From NCBI GenBank assembly GCA_001630475.1, contig KV419467.1:6139-56033 (forward strand): a stretch of DNA of 49,895 nucleotides. The letters run 5' to 3'. The DNA comes from Sistotremastrum niveocremeum HHB9708 (Eukaryota > Basidiomycota > Agaricomycetes > Sistotremastrales > Sistotremastraceae). This document shows positions 1-12,069 of this stretch, piece after piece. The position numbers were made by a program, and so were the translations under genes. Each line of letters begins with the position of its first letter. Within the stretch, counting starts at the first letter, position 1. The notes beneath the pieces were generated by a model. That model saw nothing but the letters and a program-made list of their open reading frames with translations, did not search any database and had not been told where the DNA came from.

Positions 1-428
1 GGCCTAGAAACAAACACAAAATGTAAGTCCAACCAATAATAGTAAGCCAACTCGAAATGCCGAAGTCCGGATATGATCCTAGTGTCAGAATACCCTGACC
101 TGACAAGACCGATGAAGAGGATATTGCCAAGGCTTGGGACGGCAACAGTTAAAGTGTGAGAGAGTCGGTAATGGTCAGAGGGATGTATGGAACGATACTG
201 CATTAGGACTGGGTGCGTGACTGATTAGGAAAAGTCGAGGTCCGAATTTGAAGGGGAATGAGGTGAAACTGATGAATAAAGTCGAAATGGTGCCTTGAAA
301 CAGCGGGGATGACAAAGGAATGATGAGTGATAATGAAGGTGGTGACGATTACTGGACGATGACGATGAAGGAACGACGGTGGTGGAGACAGTAACGAAGG
401 AATGTCGAGGAGTTGAGGACGAGCGAGA

Positions 429-640
429 GTCGGAGTTTCAAACAAGTCTGCAAGTTGCAGACTTGTCGCGGCAATGTCCGAAACGTCGGAGTTTGAACAA
501 GTTCGTAAATAACGAACTTATCGCGGCAGAGTCCGGGAGGTCGGAGTTTGAATATCTCCGCTAAGTCCGAATGAAGTCTGCAAGTTGCAAACTTGTTGCG
601 GTCGTATCGGCGCGTCGGAGTTTGAAATAAAAATCGAAAG
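429..640. repeat. Hairpin-bearing minisatellite, about 3.5 copies
   Basis: The phrase GTCGGAGTTT starts at 429, 485, 540 and 614, giving periods of about 56, 55 and 74 bp. Copies carry internal inverted repeats. In the first, ACAAGTCTGCAA is followed after one base by its exact reverse complement; in the second, AAGTTCGT pairs with ACGAACTT. The third copy has an insertion containing a near-copy of the first hairpin. A diverged related phrase occurs near 237. It lies downstream of unit L1 in that unit's direction of reading, so it could be in its 3' region or beyond. Confidence 0.7.
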
Positions 641-750
641 TCGAACTTGAGGAATCTTGAGTGGGTTGATGAGCACAAATAATATGACGACTTAGCATGT
701 GCTATGGGTCGCGGACCCTACAGTGTAGTTGATTTACTTCCAGTAGATAC

Positions 751-807
751 GTTCTTATTGATGGTCGCATGGATTAGGGAGCTGCGTTGACAGTCGGGGG
801 CGGGCAT
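751..807 (-). CDS. Array unit L1, probable first coding exon (partial)
   Basis: Leftmost unit of the left array, read on the minus strand. The probable transcription start is near 890 and a TTTCTTGTTTTCTCC element shared with L3 and R3 lies at about 848-863. From ATG at 807 the frame is open for 19 codons (begins MPAPDCQ) to a GTATCT donor at 750. I could not place later exons confidently. The first methionine is not in the ATGATT context seen in L2, L3, L5 and R1, so the start is uncertain. Membership of the family rests on promoter architecture rather than protein similarity. Confidence 0.3.
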
Positions 808-883
808 GAAAGCAAGATAGGATGTCAAAGCGTCGCGGGGATCCTGAGGAGAAAACAAGAAATTACCCGCTGGGACCGTGACT

Positions 884-1024
884 AGATGGGAGAGATGGAG
901 GGTAGATGAGGAATCAACGAGAGAGGCCGTGGTCTTTATACGCCAGCTCGAGTCGACGAGATCCATGGCGAGGCATCAGATCGAGAGATTCTACGGGTCA
1001 TATTTATGATCAAAAGCTTGGCAT
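884..1024 (-). promoter_or_regulatory. Array promoter of L1
   Basis: On the minus strand, ATGCCAAG (complement of 1017-1024) is followed by TATAAAG (complement of 934-940) and then a CCCATCT-type element (complement of 884-890). Order and spacing match the other units, although the C-run is shorter than in most. Confidence 0.6.
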
Positions 1025-2276
1025 TCGGAGAGAGAAGGATCAGGAATGTATTGTCTATTGAGTTGATGGAAAGACTCGGGAGGAATTCTATACATCCGGA
1101 GGATCGCCCAGAGCTCCACAAGGTGTGCAGATCGAGCGATCGGGATGATCGGAGCTCGTGGCAGCTTTGGCTACCGATGATCGATCGGTCTCCACCGTAC
1201 CCGCCGATCGATCTCGATCTTCAGGAGGAGCCGCCCAACGCGGAAGGATTACGAGTCCCGTGGATTTGGAGCTGACAATCGCTCCGGATCAACAAAGATT
1301 TCGATCGACAGAATTGCGCTCGCAGGGACTTGGGAAAACATTGACGCATTTGGGGTAGAGGAATCAGAAGGGGTATGCATGTTGGTAGAGAGCCACAGAT
1401 ATTGTCTATGAATAGCCTGACAAACAGAGTTGAGACAATCGGACTGTTAAATCGCAGGGTACAATATACGATTCAGATGATGATATTGCATTCGGCATGT
1501 TATGGGCCCCTAGAGAGACTTAACGACGGGAAGATGGTATCGATGAGGTGGAGGACCAAGAGTGTCGTACAATGTCATGCTGTGAAGTATGAATACTGCG
1601 TGAGGTCTCGAATATATCGAATAGCATTTCGCTCACCCACGGCCATGAACCAATACCGGCCCTGCCTCCGGTCACCCAGTCTCTGTTCCGAGGTCTACCA
1701 TCTGATGAACAGATCAAAGGGAATATGACTGTGCCCTGAGTATATGATCCTTGAATCTTTCGGTTCTCTAGACCATTGCGTCATCCCAAGCACATGCACG
1801 AGACCGCCGCATGCAGCGACATATTCGGGCCCACAGAAGGATTATACAGTACATTGGCGAATTAATCTCAATATTGGATGACTGTCAAGCTCAACGTGGA
1901 GGGAGGAGGCATCGATGCGGGGGGCTTCAGTCTCGTGGAATGATGGCCTAGGGAAAGGCACGTGAACGGATCTGAGCACTGCGCATCAGCTTCATAACTC
2001 AAGGTAAATCATCAATATCACATACCAGATGCAGTAGCACTGGCAAATCTCTCCTGGATTTTCTATCGGCAGGACTGTTCGACAATCCATGATAAAACTG
2101 TGATGTAGCTCCTCGGCCCATGCTGGATTGGCGAAGCTGGCGACAAGTAAGTTTGACTTCATGGCGGGCACAACATTGTATCTCAATCGAACCCAGTTAT
2201 TGAGCCGATTGTGCCTTGCATCCTTTGGTCGTGTCGCAGGATGCGTGCAGGGTAGTGCGGCGGAAAAGAAATGGGC

Positions 2277-2294
2277 GTGACGTGATGTAACGCG
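2277..2294 (-). promoter_or_regulatory. Unit-boundary palindrome (CRE-like) between L2 and L1
   Basis: GTGACGTGATGTAACGCG on the plus strand; its complement CGCGTTACATCACGTCAC is nearly the same as the boundary element at 41537 in the right array. It contains ACGTCA, the core bound by CREB/ATF-type bZIP proteins. Confidence 0.6.
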
Positions 2295-3279
2295 TTCTTC
2301 TTCCTCCGACTTGGTTTGTTTGTCTCGCAGCGTTGGGATTATAGTGATGGCTTCCCAGGTATTTTCAGAATGGAAGATCAATTCTCTAACCAAGATTACG
2401 ATACAAGATTTCTCAGTCTACGATCGCCCCCTCAAAACACCGAGACTCGGCGTGCAACACCGCAACACCGCGCTTCATTGACTCGACGAAATATGCAGAA
2501 CGCATTAATCCTTCTCCCAAAACTTCACTATCGAGCGGAATCCCTTCAACACCTGTAACGATAAGCGTTAAATCAGACACAGCATAACACGATGACATCG
2601 TTTCAAATGAAAACTCACGCGTAGCTAATGGAACACCCGCATCGGACATCCTAGTATGTTCATCCTCGAGAATACCCCAATTTAACACTGATAGAAAAGC
2701 ATAAGGTGATTGAAGGCCGGTGAAGTAGAGATGAGGACGTACCGAAGCGCTGCGTTGGCCATACACATCTCTGTCAAAAGGGATGACAGTGACGAATGTG
2801 AAGGACATGTTGTACTGTTAGAGATGTCCCAAAAGACGCTGTATTCACACCGTCGTAGGTGCTTCATCGTAGGATTGCCCCAGCATATTCCGATCCTGGC
2901 GGCCTGCGCAAGACGATTAATGAAGGTTGACGAGATTGAGATATGGAATCGGAAACTTACTGACTATAACATATATCCTTTCTAGAAGATTAAGGTCGGA
3001 TAGTTCTGTGATTAGATAGAGTATAAGTCGTCGGAACGAGAGAGAAATCGAACCCCACGCACCAAGAGAAAGTCAGAAAAAAAGTCCAACCTGAGTTCCC
3101 ACAGCGCGTACGCTGATGGGTCCCCTATTTAATTAGAAACAATTGACCAAAGCCGTACAAACAACTCACGAGAACACGACGGAAATAGAATCGGATATCC
3201 TGGTACCAGCAGACAAGAGATAAAGAAAATCTAGATGGTCAGCCAGCGGGTGCGAAAGCGGAAACCGGAGGTCACACAC

Positions 3280-3526
3280 CTCTTGTCTACGAAATCGAGT
3301 TGACGAGCGCTTGAGCGAACCTCGTACTTTGAAGTTGTTAAAAAGCGCACAGAGGTCATTGATGGAGGCTCACCGTCGTCCCGCTATGTACACCTTGCCG
3401 CCTACAAGAATGTTCAGGAACGCCTCCAAGGAAGGTCTCAAGAGCGAACGGATGAGGGGCAAGAGAAGCGCAGGTAGAAGATGTGGAGGACCGGGAACGT
3501 CGAGCCAGCGAAATGCAAATAATCAT
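3280..3526 (-). CDS. Array unit L2, first two coding exons (partial)
   Basis: ATG at 3526 begins ATGATT, the same context as in L3, L5 and R1. Exon 1 (3374-3526, 51 codons) ends at a GTGAGC donor. Exon 2 (3280-3326) starts in phase 0 and ends in phase 2 at GTGTGT. Its peptide YEVRSSARQLDFVDK resembles the end of exon 3 of R1 (HVEASKGLDSLVIDVR), with the shared pattern LDxxVD and the same end phase. Exon 1 is three times longer than in R1, so an exon may have fused here. Later exons, which should extend toward 2.3 kb, were not resolved. Function unknown. Confidence 0.45.
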
Positions 3527-3582
3527 AGCTATCCAAGAATAATTCGATGGGGAGAGTATTTACTCCATGTCTAGATTGAGTG

Positions 3583-3734
3583 AGATGGGAAAGAGATGGG
3601 GAATGGGGGAACGAGGCGCAGTCTCTTTATACCTCTCGAGACAAAGACTCAACGCATGCCTGCGATCGGATCGACGAGGAAGGACTTGAGTGAAGGCGCA
3701 GATCGGAAGGTATTTTTAGAGAAGTTCTTGGCAT
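3583..3734 (-). promoter_or_regulatory. Array promoter of L2
   Basis: On the minus strand, ATGCCAAG (complement of 3727-3734), then GTATAAAG (complement of 3625-3632), then CCCCCATTCCCCATCT (complement of about 3594-3609). The distance from box to TATA is about 102 bp, the longest in the window. Confidence 0.65.
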
Positions 3735-5337
3735 CGGATATCCTAACAAGATCATTCACAAGCCTTGAATGGACGGGAGGATTCGGTTGACTATCACAGA
3801 GCATATACGAGCCTCGAAGCGCCGAGGAATCCTGCTGGAAGAGATCGAGGCACCCAGGCGTGTTGCAACGAATCCAGCTACAGACTCAATTGTTTCCGAA
3901 GAAGCCCTGTCAAACCGGAGATTGAGGTACGGTACGGAACTAGAAGACATCCAACTTCTATGTATTCAATCATCGGAATGGCATCGTACATGTCAATCGG
4001 TGAGCATCGAAGATCTATGATGTGGATGAGTTGGCCGAAAACGAACATGAAGAGCGGAACCGCAGTATTGATCTCGGACGAGCCAAGTCTAGTTACAGGA
4101 ATTGTCGCGAAATCTATTCGATGTGGATGGAGAGAGCATCAGAGTAGCGGATCCAACATCGCGTGAGAGGAAGCGAGAGCGACTGGGAAAGTGAGCCAAC
4201 ATGCGGGTCCCCGAGGCTGAGGATACACAGGCTCCTTATCCGCTGGGATCTAATAAGCATCAAATGGTACAAGCAAGCAACATCTCGAGCTCACGTGTTT
4301 CAAGTGTGTATGATCTTTGGACACCCTGCTCATAACAAGCCTGAATATTCTTCCCGACGGTTCCAGTCGTAAGCGACATAGAACCGCATCACCACTTCTC
4401 TCAGGTACCCTCTTAGCACACGCGCATCTTACAAAATCGCTTCCGATACTTGTGCAAGCGGGGTGTATTGGTAGAGTGTCGAGTAGACCTGAAAGCGGGT
4501 GGAGCTTCTTGAAGAGCCGAGGCCGGACTCGGCTGGGTGTATTCAAGGGAAGGGGAGAGCGAGGAGGAGGTTCGCGATGGTGTTCACGAAATTTGCGCAG
4601 TTGGGAGGAGCGGCTGATAGAAAGGAGGTCAGAAATTGATGCCAGCAGGTGAGACTGGCGGATACGCACCTCTGGTCACGAGCAGGGAGTCATAGTACAC
4701 GCGTTTCGAAACAGCTCTCCGCCCCTCAGCTACAGAGTCAGGTGTCACTTCTACTCTCCTCTGATGCGATCCCATATTGGAAGGTTGCGAATCGCGATGT
4801 AGCTTGGAGCATAGGGTATATAAGAGGTGTTGGTCTGAGTGCTCCGCCAACCGACCCCAGCATTTCATAGGCAGAGGCGGATGTGCTTGAGAGCAGTGAT
4901 GGAAGTCTGGATGGAAGACTGGCACGCGATGCGCTGATCGAACGTGATTGAATGTGATGGCTTGAGGTGCCGGCTATTGGTCGAGTTGAAAAGTCGCCAC
5001 GTCATCTAAAAATCAGAATTGAATGAGCACCATCGAAGCCACATGAGGAGGGCTACTCACCAGCTCACCAGCAATATATCGGCGTTGAACAGATTCACTA
5101 GAATGCGCATGGAGGGAATATCGCTACACGATCATCATGATCATCGACATGAGCATATTTTCACGACCTTGAACAGCTATCAGACCGAGACAAGAAATGG
5201 CAGTTCAAGCATACCCAGCCACAACATCTATCCACTCATATATAAATCACTTCAGCGAGTAGACCATGAGATTGGGAGACCAAGCGTCGACGGCGACGGA
5301 TGAGGCATCGATGAGGTGGAGGCAAAGATGAACTTGC

Positions 5338-5355
5338 GTGACGTGACGTAACGCG
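5338..5355 (-). promoter_or_regulatory. Unit-boundary palindrome between L3 and L2
   Basis: GTGACGTGACGTAACGCG. It differs from the 2277 copy at one base. A CACTGAAATAAA-like 3' motif (complement of about 5375-5388) precedes it in the reading direction, as in the right array. Confidence 0.65.
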
Positions 5356-6284
5356 TCCTGCTTTTCAGGTTTGTTTATTTCAGTGTTGATTCCACGAAGA
5401 TAATCGTCGGCGATTCATATAATGGTTTGAATGTCGTATGATAGATGTAGAAAGTCAATCACTACGCTGGGAAATTTTCGATCAAAGAGAATATATTATT
5501 CAAGAAAAATAATCAAGAGCATTGCAAAAATCACGACGAGTTTCAACTACGCGTTGGGAAAATCCAGAATGGGAGACTATCGTCATCTGCGAGATGAGTC
5601 GTCTATTGCTTGTTTCGTATATGAGATGCTTTCCAACTCTCTCGGAGGCGCTCACACGTTACTCACTGCTCACTCTCGAACAAACCCCATTCTGGAAAGC
5701 AAAGTGAGATCGAATTAGATCTCGGCTTTCACAGAATCAGTGTAAGTGCAGACTCACATCTTTTACAAAGACTTTCGAAATCCTCGACCTCTAGTACCGG
5801 GAGCTCTCATTCCACATAAGCGCCGATCTGCTCATGTGGGGTCTTCTTCGTGTTGGGGCGATCGTTGCCTGGATCTCGAAAGCCGATGCTAGCCGCACGC
5901 ATCAGATATGAACAAGAGAAATTGTGGATCAAATTTCACTTACAGATAGCTCCCTCAAAACCAGGTATCGGCCTTCCTTCGACTGCGGACGAAAGAGTTG
6001 GATATCAGAATGCGGCACGCTCATGATCAGCTTCGGAAGCACGACGTACAAAATTCGATATGAGTCATCCGTGGCGAGATGATGTCGTACGTGTGAGCCA
6101 TTACACTGCCAATAACGAACTGCAGAACTAAGAAGCGTCAATATCTTTTGGAAGAATGGGACGAGGGATTGAAGACTGCTTACGGAAAACATCCACACAG
6201 GCCCAACGTTCGACAGGGTATTAGAATGACGTCTCTGGAATGTTCGTGAGCGCAATAGAAGAACAAGCGAGCAAGTCTACTTAC

Positions 6285-6517
6285 GAGTCAGTCCCTGATA
6301 GTCGCCGGAATTTACAACCCTCGACATCGGGAGACAACTGAGGAAATCCTGACCGCTTTGGGGATATCGTAAGAGGATTGAAAAATAGTAAGAACGGTAA
6401 CTGACCTGATGGACGGCATGTGCGAAGTGCACACAAGGCGAGACATACATATTCCGGCTGTGATGATGAGGTGGGGCTTGTCGTGAAAAAGAAGCCGGAC
6501 TTCAACGACATAATCAT
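6285..6517 (-). CDS. Array unit L3, first two coding exons (partial)
   Basis: ATG at 6517 lies in ATGATTATG; an in-frame ATG seven codons upstream (6538) is also possible. Exon 1 (6449-6517, 23 codons) ends in phase 0 at GTATGT. The next recognisable exon (6285-6355, 71 nt) is open, carries the phrase RRLSGTD and ends in phase 2 at GTAAGT. RLSGTD may correspond to ILSGSP in exon 2 of R1. The exons between here and the palindrome at 5338 were not resolved. The 5' untranslated region contains the TTTCTTGTTTTCTCCTC element shared with L1. Function unknown. Confidence 0.42.
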
Positions 6518-6618
6518 GGAGCGATTGACTGGATGCATAGCAGTCGATGAAGGACGGTAGATAGCTGCAAGAGGAGAAAACAAGAAAGCGTTGCAAGACG
6601 TTGCCTTCAGATGGCGGA

Positions 6619-6760
6619 AGATGGGGAAAAGATGGGAATCTGGAACAGACATGACTTCCTTTTATACAGCCACGGACACCACAAGGAAGGCTGAGGAGAT
6701 CGAAAAGTAGATCGATTCGAGGGAGAGAACGGGTGCTATTCTGGGCGAAAGGCTTGGCAT
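6619..6760 (-). promoter_or_regulatory. Array promoter of L3
   Basis: On the minus strand, ATGCCAAG (complement of 6753-6760), TATAAAAGG (complement of about 6658-6666), then CCCCATCT (complement of 6619-6626). Confidence 0.65.
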
Positions 6761-7229
6761 CGGGCGAAGATTGACCGATCGGACGCAGAGAAGGAAGGAG
6801 TCGGGAGGGCGATGAACGAATATAGAACTCAATTCAAACGGAGAGCTTCTGGACATGACATGAAGGGCGATGAATTCAGGTAAGATCGACAGGTTCGACG
6901 ATCGAGATGAGGCCGGGGGCCGGAGAATCTTGGATACCATAGAAGCGGTCAAGGGGGATTATCAGGGATCGACGAGAAGAGCTGTCAGAACGGAAGACTG
7001 GAGCTGAGACTGGGCCCGGGGAGATGTGCGAGCAGGTGAGATCCCGCCGCCGCAGCAGCCTCCAGCGGAGGTTCATGAATTCGGAGACAGATTCCCAATA
7101 CACCTTGCACGGTCCAAGAAGGTCGTAATGTCGCATTGTAGCGTACCTAGGCAATGAGCCTTGTCTCTGTGCCTTGTCTCTGTGGATGGTCATGCTGGCG
7201 TGCGGGGAACGAGGAGATTGGCGCTTACC

Positions 7230-7241
7230 TGACGTAATGAC
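7230..7241 (-). promoter_or_regulatory. Unit-boundary palindrome between L4 and L3 (degenerate)
   Basis: TGACGTAATGAC is a shortened version of the boundary element. It lies about 135 bp past the stop codon of L4 and about 570 bp upstream of the L3 TATA box, the position expected for the element. Confidence 0.5.
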
Positions 7242-7374
7242 TGAGCGCTGTATTGGCCGTTAAGCTTGCAAGATCACACGATATTCAGATCAAAGACTAC
7301 TCGTATTATCCAAAACTACCTGTAACGTGAACTAAATATAGAGGTGATATCCTTTTCGTCCACAAGAAGAGGGA

Positions 7375-7678
7375 TTAAAGCCAGCCCGGGAACCCATGCA
7401 ACTCCGTATCCTTTGTCGGATCATTCAAGAGCATAAACTCATTGCTACATATGAAGACTGGACTCTTGTCCAATTGATTGCTGAACTGGCGTTGTCGGGT
7501 TGGAGCTATATCACAGGTGCCAGTGACCCAGTCGTATAGAGGGGAGCTTGGGGAAAAGGGAACCTTCAAAACAAGTCAGAATGGACCACGAAGAAATTGA
7601 TAGAGCCGCTACCACCCTCAGAGACGCATCATCCATATCTGTTCTACCACCGAACCCAAGGGGGACAATGCGAGCGAA
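7375..7678 (-). CDS. Array unit L4, last two coding exons
   Basis: Exon 7616-7678 (21 codons) and exon 7375-7563 (63 codons including stop) join in phase 0, as do the last two exons of R1. The penultimate exon has LGFGGRTDMDD, comparable to ECGFNTGLNSS in R1. The final exon has KSPVFICSNEF and ends FPGWL, comparable to NSPQFLCSGYP and MQGWMLRLYK in R1. This agreement between units on opposite arrays is the strongest sign that the family encodes protein. Upstream exons were not resolved; the nearest ATG (7740) gives a frame that stops early, so the 5' part may be mis-modelled or damaged. Confidence 0.5.
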
Positions 7679-7922
7679 CTGAAACAAGTCAGAGCGAAGA
7701 ATAAAGATCAGAGCAGATGGACGTACCGAGGCCGACCCATGGAAAATGGCTATGATCAGACGGGATCAGGAGCTTCCGACGCTTCGAATTGTTGGTGAGG
7801 ACGAATTTTGCGACTGGTTTAATATACGACGTAAGAGGTAGTAGGTGATAGCGCCGGGACAGAGGAAGTGTGGTAGCAGGTGGCTAGATAGATGCAGTAG
7901 ATAGTGTAGCTGAGATGGTGAT

Positions 7923-8051
7923 AGATGGGGAAAGATGGAGGTCCAGCAACGAACTCGCTGTCCTTATATACGTTTGAGATGCGAGATCGACCGGCGGCGA
8001 TCGTGAAAGAGGTTGATGGGAAGCAGTCACCTCGGGAGGAAGTCTTGGCGT
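7923..8051 (-). promoter_or_regulatory. Array promoter of L4
   Basis: On the minus strand, a variant box ACGCCAAG (complement of 8044-8051), TATATAAG (complement of 7963-7970), then CCCCATCT (complement of 7923-7930). Confidence 0.65.
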
Positions 8052-8193
8052 CCGGAGCAAGACTCCATCGATCGTCGGACGTGAATCGATCACAGGAAGG
8101 ACTCGGAGAGCTTTCAATGGCAGATTGTCACCGGGATCCACAAGAATCGTATTTGCCGGAATGTCCGAGAGGAACGGAATCAAAACAGACGCC

Positions 8194-8214
8194 CGATCGA
8201 TCGATCGATCGATC
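8194..8214. repeat. Short CGAT/GATC microsatellite
   Basis: Five tandem CGAT units upstream of the L4 promoter. GATC and CGATCG tetramers are generally frequent in the upstream regions of both arrays. Confidence 0.7.
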
Positions 8215-9175
8215 AGTCGGGGAGATCGAGACGAACAGGGAAGAGTCTTCGAAACCTCTTAGATCGAGTTCTGAACTCATCGAGCGTTGTTCATTGTTTG
8301 ATGCCGATGAGCATAGCCAATCGCGCGTGCGAGTCAAGAACAGGGCATCGTCGATCTGGAATATTTTCACATGTCAAGACTCAGGAACTGACTCCAAGTA
8401 CTAGTGAAACCGACTTGCGGGCAAGATGAGTACCGATGGGATGGTATCGCTGGATTATTGGAGTACATGCTCCACGAGACATGTTCTCGTAAGATCTTAG
8501 CCAGGTTGATTCGGTCAAAGAGCATCAAGACTCGAACGATACCGCACAGCGGAGTAGACAGGATGATCGCACGATCTCCACGAGCTGACATCACAGATCA
8601 CATCAAGATTCGGAAGACAAATATTGGATTGCGTGACTCACGAATGCAGCATCAAGCAATATTCTCCCCAAGTCGACCTAGTCTAATACCTCGTCAGTCA
8701 AAGACTCAAATTGACTGATGGAGAGTGCCGACATGACAATAAGCCGTCCTCAATCCTTCCAAAGCCGTCCGGTGTCGGTGGGTATGAGATGGATAGAGTT
8801 GCGAGAAGCGGGACACGTCATCATCACCGGTGGTCGAAAGCCAAAATCTGGAGAGACCGGGAGTTGGAGGGAGAGGCCTGTGTTTCTAGCATCGAACATC
8901 CGAATAGACACGTCCTAGATTGTAGAGAGCCATTGCAAATAGGTTGAAGGACGTCGTCAGTTGGGTGTTGACACGTTGCCAGTCGGTCCCCCCAAATATT
9001 TTCCCAGAATATTTCTTGATAGTAACATGAGCAAAGGCCTTCATTGAAAGCTCTAAAACACCTTACCGCAAATCACTGCGGCCTGCTGGTAGCATCACAT
9101 GCATCAATTCGCAGGTTATTGAGCTTGTCGCGGTTGTGCACGGCAACACATCGCTGAGGCCGGAAAACGTGTAGA

Positions 9176-9193
9176 GTGACGTGACGTAACGCC
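9176..9193 (-). promoter_or_regulatory. Unit-boundary palindrome between L5 and L4
   Basis: GTGACGTGACGTAACGCC. An AATATCCTGAATC-like 3' motif (complement of about 9224-9236) precedes it in the reading direction. Confidence 0.62.
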
Positions 9194-9375
9194 TTCCTTC
9201 TATGTTGCGTTCGGGTCTTTGTTGATTCAGGATATTCGCCACACCTCCCATTCCACCGATCGTTAGAAAAACTCATCAGATTCAAGACACACTTACACTC
9301 TCAGCTTGAGACTGGGATCTTCCCAGAGTCCCGAATCAATTTTTCAGACGTAAACATCGTTTCATTATTCAAGAA

Positions 9376-10022
9376 CTAATACAAAATAATGACAGGGACG
9401 ATGTCCAGCGTCACGCAACTCAGACTCAGAGATGAAGGCAATCGCGACCTGATAGTAAAATATGGTATTTCAGTGAAATTATCCTCGACGTGAATGGTGG
9501 CCCACTTACGGCAACGGACCACCCATTTAGCAGTGCTTACAACCCTTCCGCCAGGCAAGGCTTTGCGGGAATCTTTTCTCGATCTCCACAACGGTGGTCC
9601 TATACCTCAGTTCTCGCAGGTGATCGGGTCATTCCCCACTCTACTGCCGTGCATCAGCATAGACTCGTGCTACAAAACAAGGAATTGGACTCGGACTGAC
9701 GGAAGGAACCATGACCGATCAGACTCTCTTTGCAAATGGTGATTTCGGCGGAAGAAGCCTGCATATTTCGTATCAGAAAATATTAATAAAAATGGAAGAG
9801 GCTCACGGCATCACAGGCAATGACAGGAGACAGAGATTGGAACCAGGTGTGAAGCTTGTGGTAGTAGCGGCGATATAAACTCCTCCAGGCAAGTATGCCG
9901 CACGCGACGGATCCAAGAGCTTCCGTTTACGTGAGGTCGTTTAGCAGATGGAGAGGAAGACCAAAACTCACCGCGGCTTCGATGGCTTTCACGCGAAGAC
10001 ATGTCTCAAGGGCACGAATCAT
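9376..10022 (-). CDS. Array unit L5, family gene (exon model approximate)
   Basis: ATG at 10022 is in ATGATT context and opens a 51-nt first exon (9972-10022) ending at GTGAGT, similar to the 53-nt first exon of R1. A later exon has PVIACDA before its donor, comparable to VLAFDAYG in R2. Another, with LEWGMTRSP, is comparable to LECGFNTG in R1. The last open frame ends at 9376 and contains LPSSLSLSCVTLDIV, at the place of the FLCSGYPDTV motif of R1. Exon phases between these pieces could not all be reconciled, so one or more junctions are wrong or the gene carries a frameshift. Function unknown. Confidence 0.42.
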
Positions 10023-10185
10023 AGTTCATCGAAGAGAAATCGACAGGTGATGCTGGTTGTAGACCTCAAGTCTGGAGAACGTTATGAAAAGCTGGTAGGG
10101 GATCGAAGACCCCGGATTGGTGGGGGTTAGATGCGCAAGTGTGAAACAAGAAAGGGCGACGCGTCTTTGAGTGTTAGATAGTAGA

Positions 10186-10322
10186 AGATGGGGGAAAGAT
10201 GGGCCAACATGGCATGAGATAGCGTCCATTTATACGAGAGAGGAGGGTCGAAGTGACGGAGGAAATCCAGAAAAGGTGACAGGGAAGAAAACGGGTACTA
10301 ATTTTGGAGTCGGCCTTGGCAT
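10186..10322 (-). promoter_or_regulatory. Array promoter of L5
   Basis: On the minus strand, ATGCCAAG (complement of 10315-10322), CGTATAAAT (complement of 10228-10236), CCCCCATCT (complement of 10186-10194), then CCTTTCTTGTTTC (complement of 10143-10155). The following CCGGGGTCTTC is also found in R2 at the same relative place. Confidence 0.7.
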
Positions 10323-11378
10323 CGGAATAAAATGTATTGGATCCTCCGCTGCGTGACGATCGGTGTGGATTCGGACGGAAAGAAGACACGGTGTAGGATC
10401 GACGGCGGGGCTGGAGGATCGTGTGCCGATCGAAGATCGACTTGGATGAAATGCTGATAATTGATCCTTCCGAGGATCGGTGGAGATGTCAAAGGGCCAG
10501 ACGATCGTAGATGTCAGATGTGTCAGATTCGAGAATTCGAGAGTGTGATCGAAGATCGGGTAAGTGAGGTCGCGTCGCCATATCCAATTAAATTGGCAAA
10601 ATTGCTCCATTCCGGGTATCCGCACAGTTATCGCAAGTCTTCCTGTGAGCATTCAGAAACTCCAGCGTGCTGCATGAAGCACGTACAAGAAGAAGACTCT
10701 TTCCCCGAGAATGTAGTAGGCGATCCTCAAACTCTACCAGAATGGTCTTCATCGTAAGCTCATCTTCACACCGCAGCTCGAGCATATTGTCAAAGTGACT
10801 TGACATGAGAAATCGCAGGAGAAAAACGGTTTACTTCGGTGTTGACAGTCTGGCACGGCTGAGGGATGGAGATGACGGGCGTGAGCGAGAGGACGAGGAG
10901 CTTACATAACGAAGTACCCGGCCGCTTGCATGCGCCCTGTTATTACGTCCATTTGTTCTTGGGCATTCAAATCAATCCAGTCTTCAAGTTCCAAAGCTCA
11001 ATAGCATCACGCACACGAAAAATCAGACAACACAAAATATATAAACCAAGGAGCATCTACCCAAAACATTCAAATCTACAGTTAAATTCGGGCATGAAAC
11101 GACATCAACGACCCTGCCACTTCGGATACTCCTAGCGACTCAAACGCTGCTTACTCAGACACGCCAAAGAGCACTCAAAAATTGGTCACGATCAAAGGAT
11201 TATCCCGACACACCGCGCGTTCAAGGGCAAACACACTTGGGATCTCCCGCTCGACACTCAGAGCGCCTGCCGCAAATCAATCTTCGAGGTTATGGTCGCC
11301 TTGCTCGACCTCACTCTCACCTCTAGGCTAATGACCATATGCGTAAGTTGTCCAATAAAAGCAAAATCAGCTCACCCG

Positions 11379-12069
11379 AGTCTCCAGAGCGGCTGACGCA
11401 CCATCCGAGACGGCATCCAGACTAGAAACACCTTCCTTGCCAACACGAAAACATATATTCCGAGAAACGGAAGGATAGTGATGAATCGCAACTCAGAACA
11501 GCTATAGATCAGAACGAGAAGGCACTCTTCCCTGCATGATCATAAGAACAATCCTACTCGATATAATAACAGCGGCTTACCCCACAGAGAGTCGAGGAGC
11601 GATTCGTGGTCTACGATGAACATGAGCGTTATTGAGAAGAACGGATCGAGAATAAAGACTCACTCCCCCACAGTCCATGAACTGTTGCGTACGGTCAGGA
11701 AGCTTGACGGAGGTGAATATACGCCGATGTCTGTCGAGGATGGATGGGAAGCAGCGTCAGTGTATTGATCTCTAGATTCGAAGAATCAATCAAATTAGAA
11801 GGGTTCTTTCCTAAGGAAAAGTCTTACAGCTCCGTTCAATATGATGTCCAATCCTGGATATGCCTAAAGACAGTCCACGATTAGTTTCGCAAAGAGAGAA
11901 ATTAGATGATGAAACGTACCGGAGCACTCCTTCGACCTCAACAATCTCCGGTTTTGTAGTACTCAGGGAGCTCGGCCTTAGAGGATAGAATAAGACGCGT
12001 CGATCACACCTTATCAAGATTTGTCATGAGAAATTCAGGAACGGTCAAGAACGAAACATACATTGTCAT
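11379..12069 (-). CDS. Array unit L6, family gene (partial model)
   Basis: ATG at 12069 (ATGACA context) gives an 8-nt first coding exon ending at GTATGT (12061). The next exon keeps the frame open, contains TTKPEIVEVEGVLR and ends in phase 2 at GTACGT. That resembles the end and phase of exon 3 of R1 (SKGLDSLVIDVR). A later open exon at about 11379-11530 contains VLIYSCSELRFI, comparable to the FICSNEF motif of L4. A stop appears if the exon after the GTACGT donor is read in the expected phase, so the middle of the model is unresolved. Hydrophobic residues are frequent in the late exon. Function unknown. Confidence 0.38.

Noticed and set aside
3040-3075. A tRNA-like T-arm (TCGAACCCC on the plus strand)
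   Set aside because: The stem bases around it do not pair and no anticodon or acceptor stem could be drawn.
4812-4826. TATATAAGAGG as a further array promoter between L2 and L3
   Set aside because: It lies at a suitable distance from the 5338 palindrome, but neither a GATGCCAAG box nor a CCCCCATCT element is found on either side in the right orientation.
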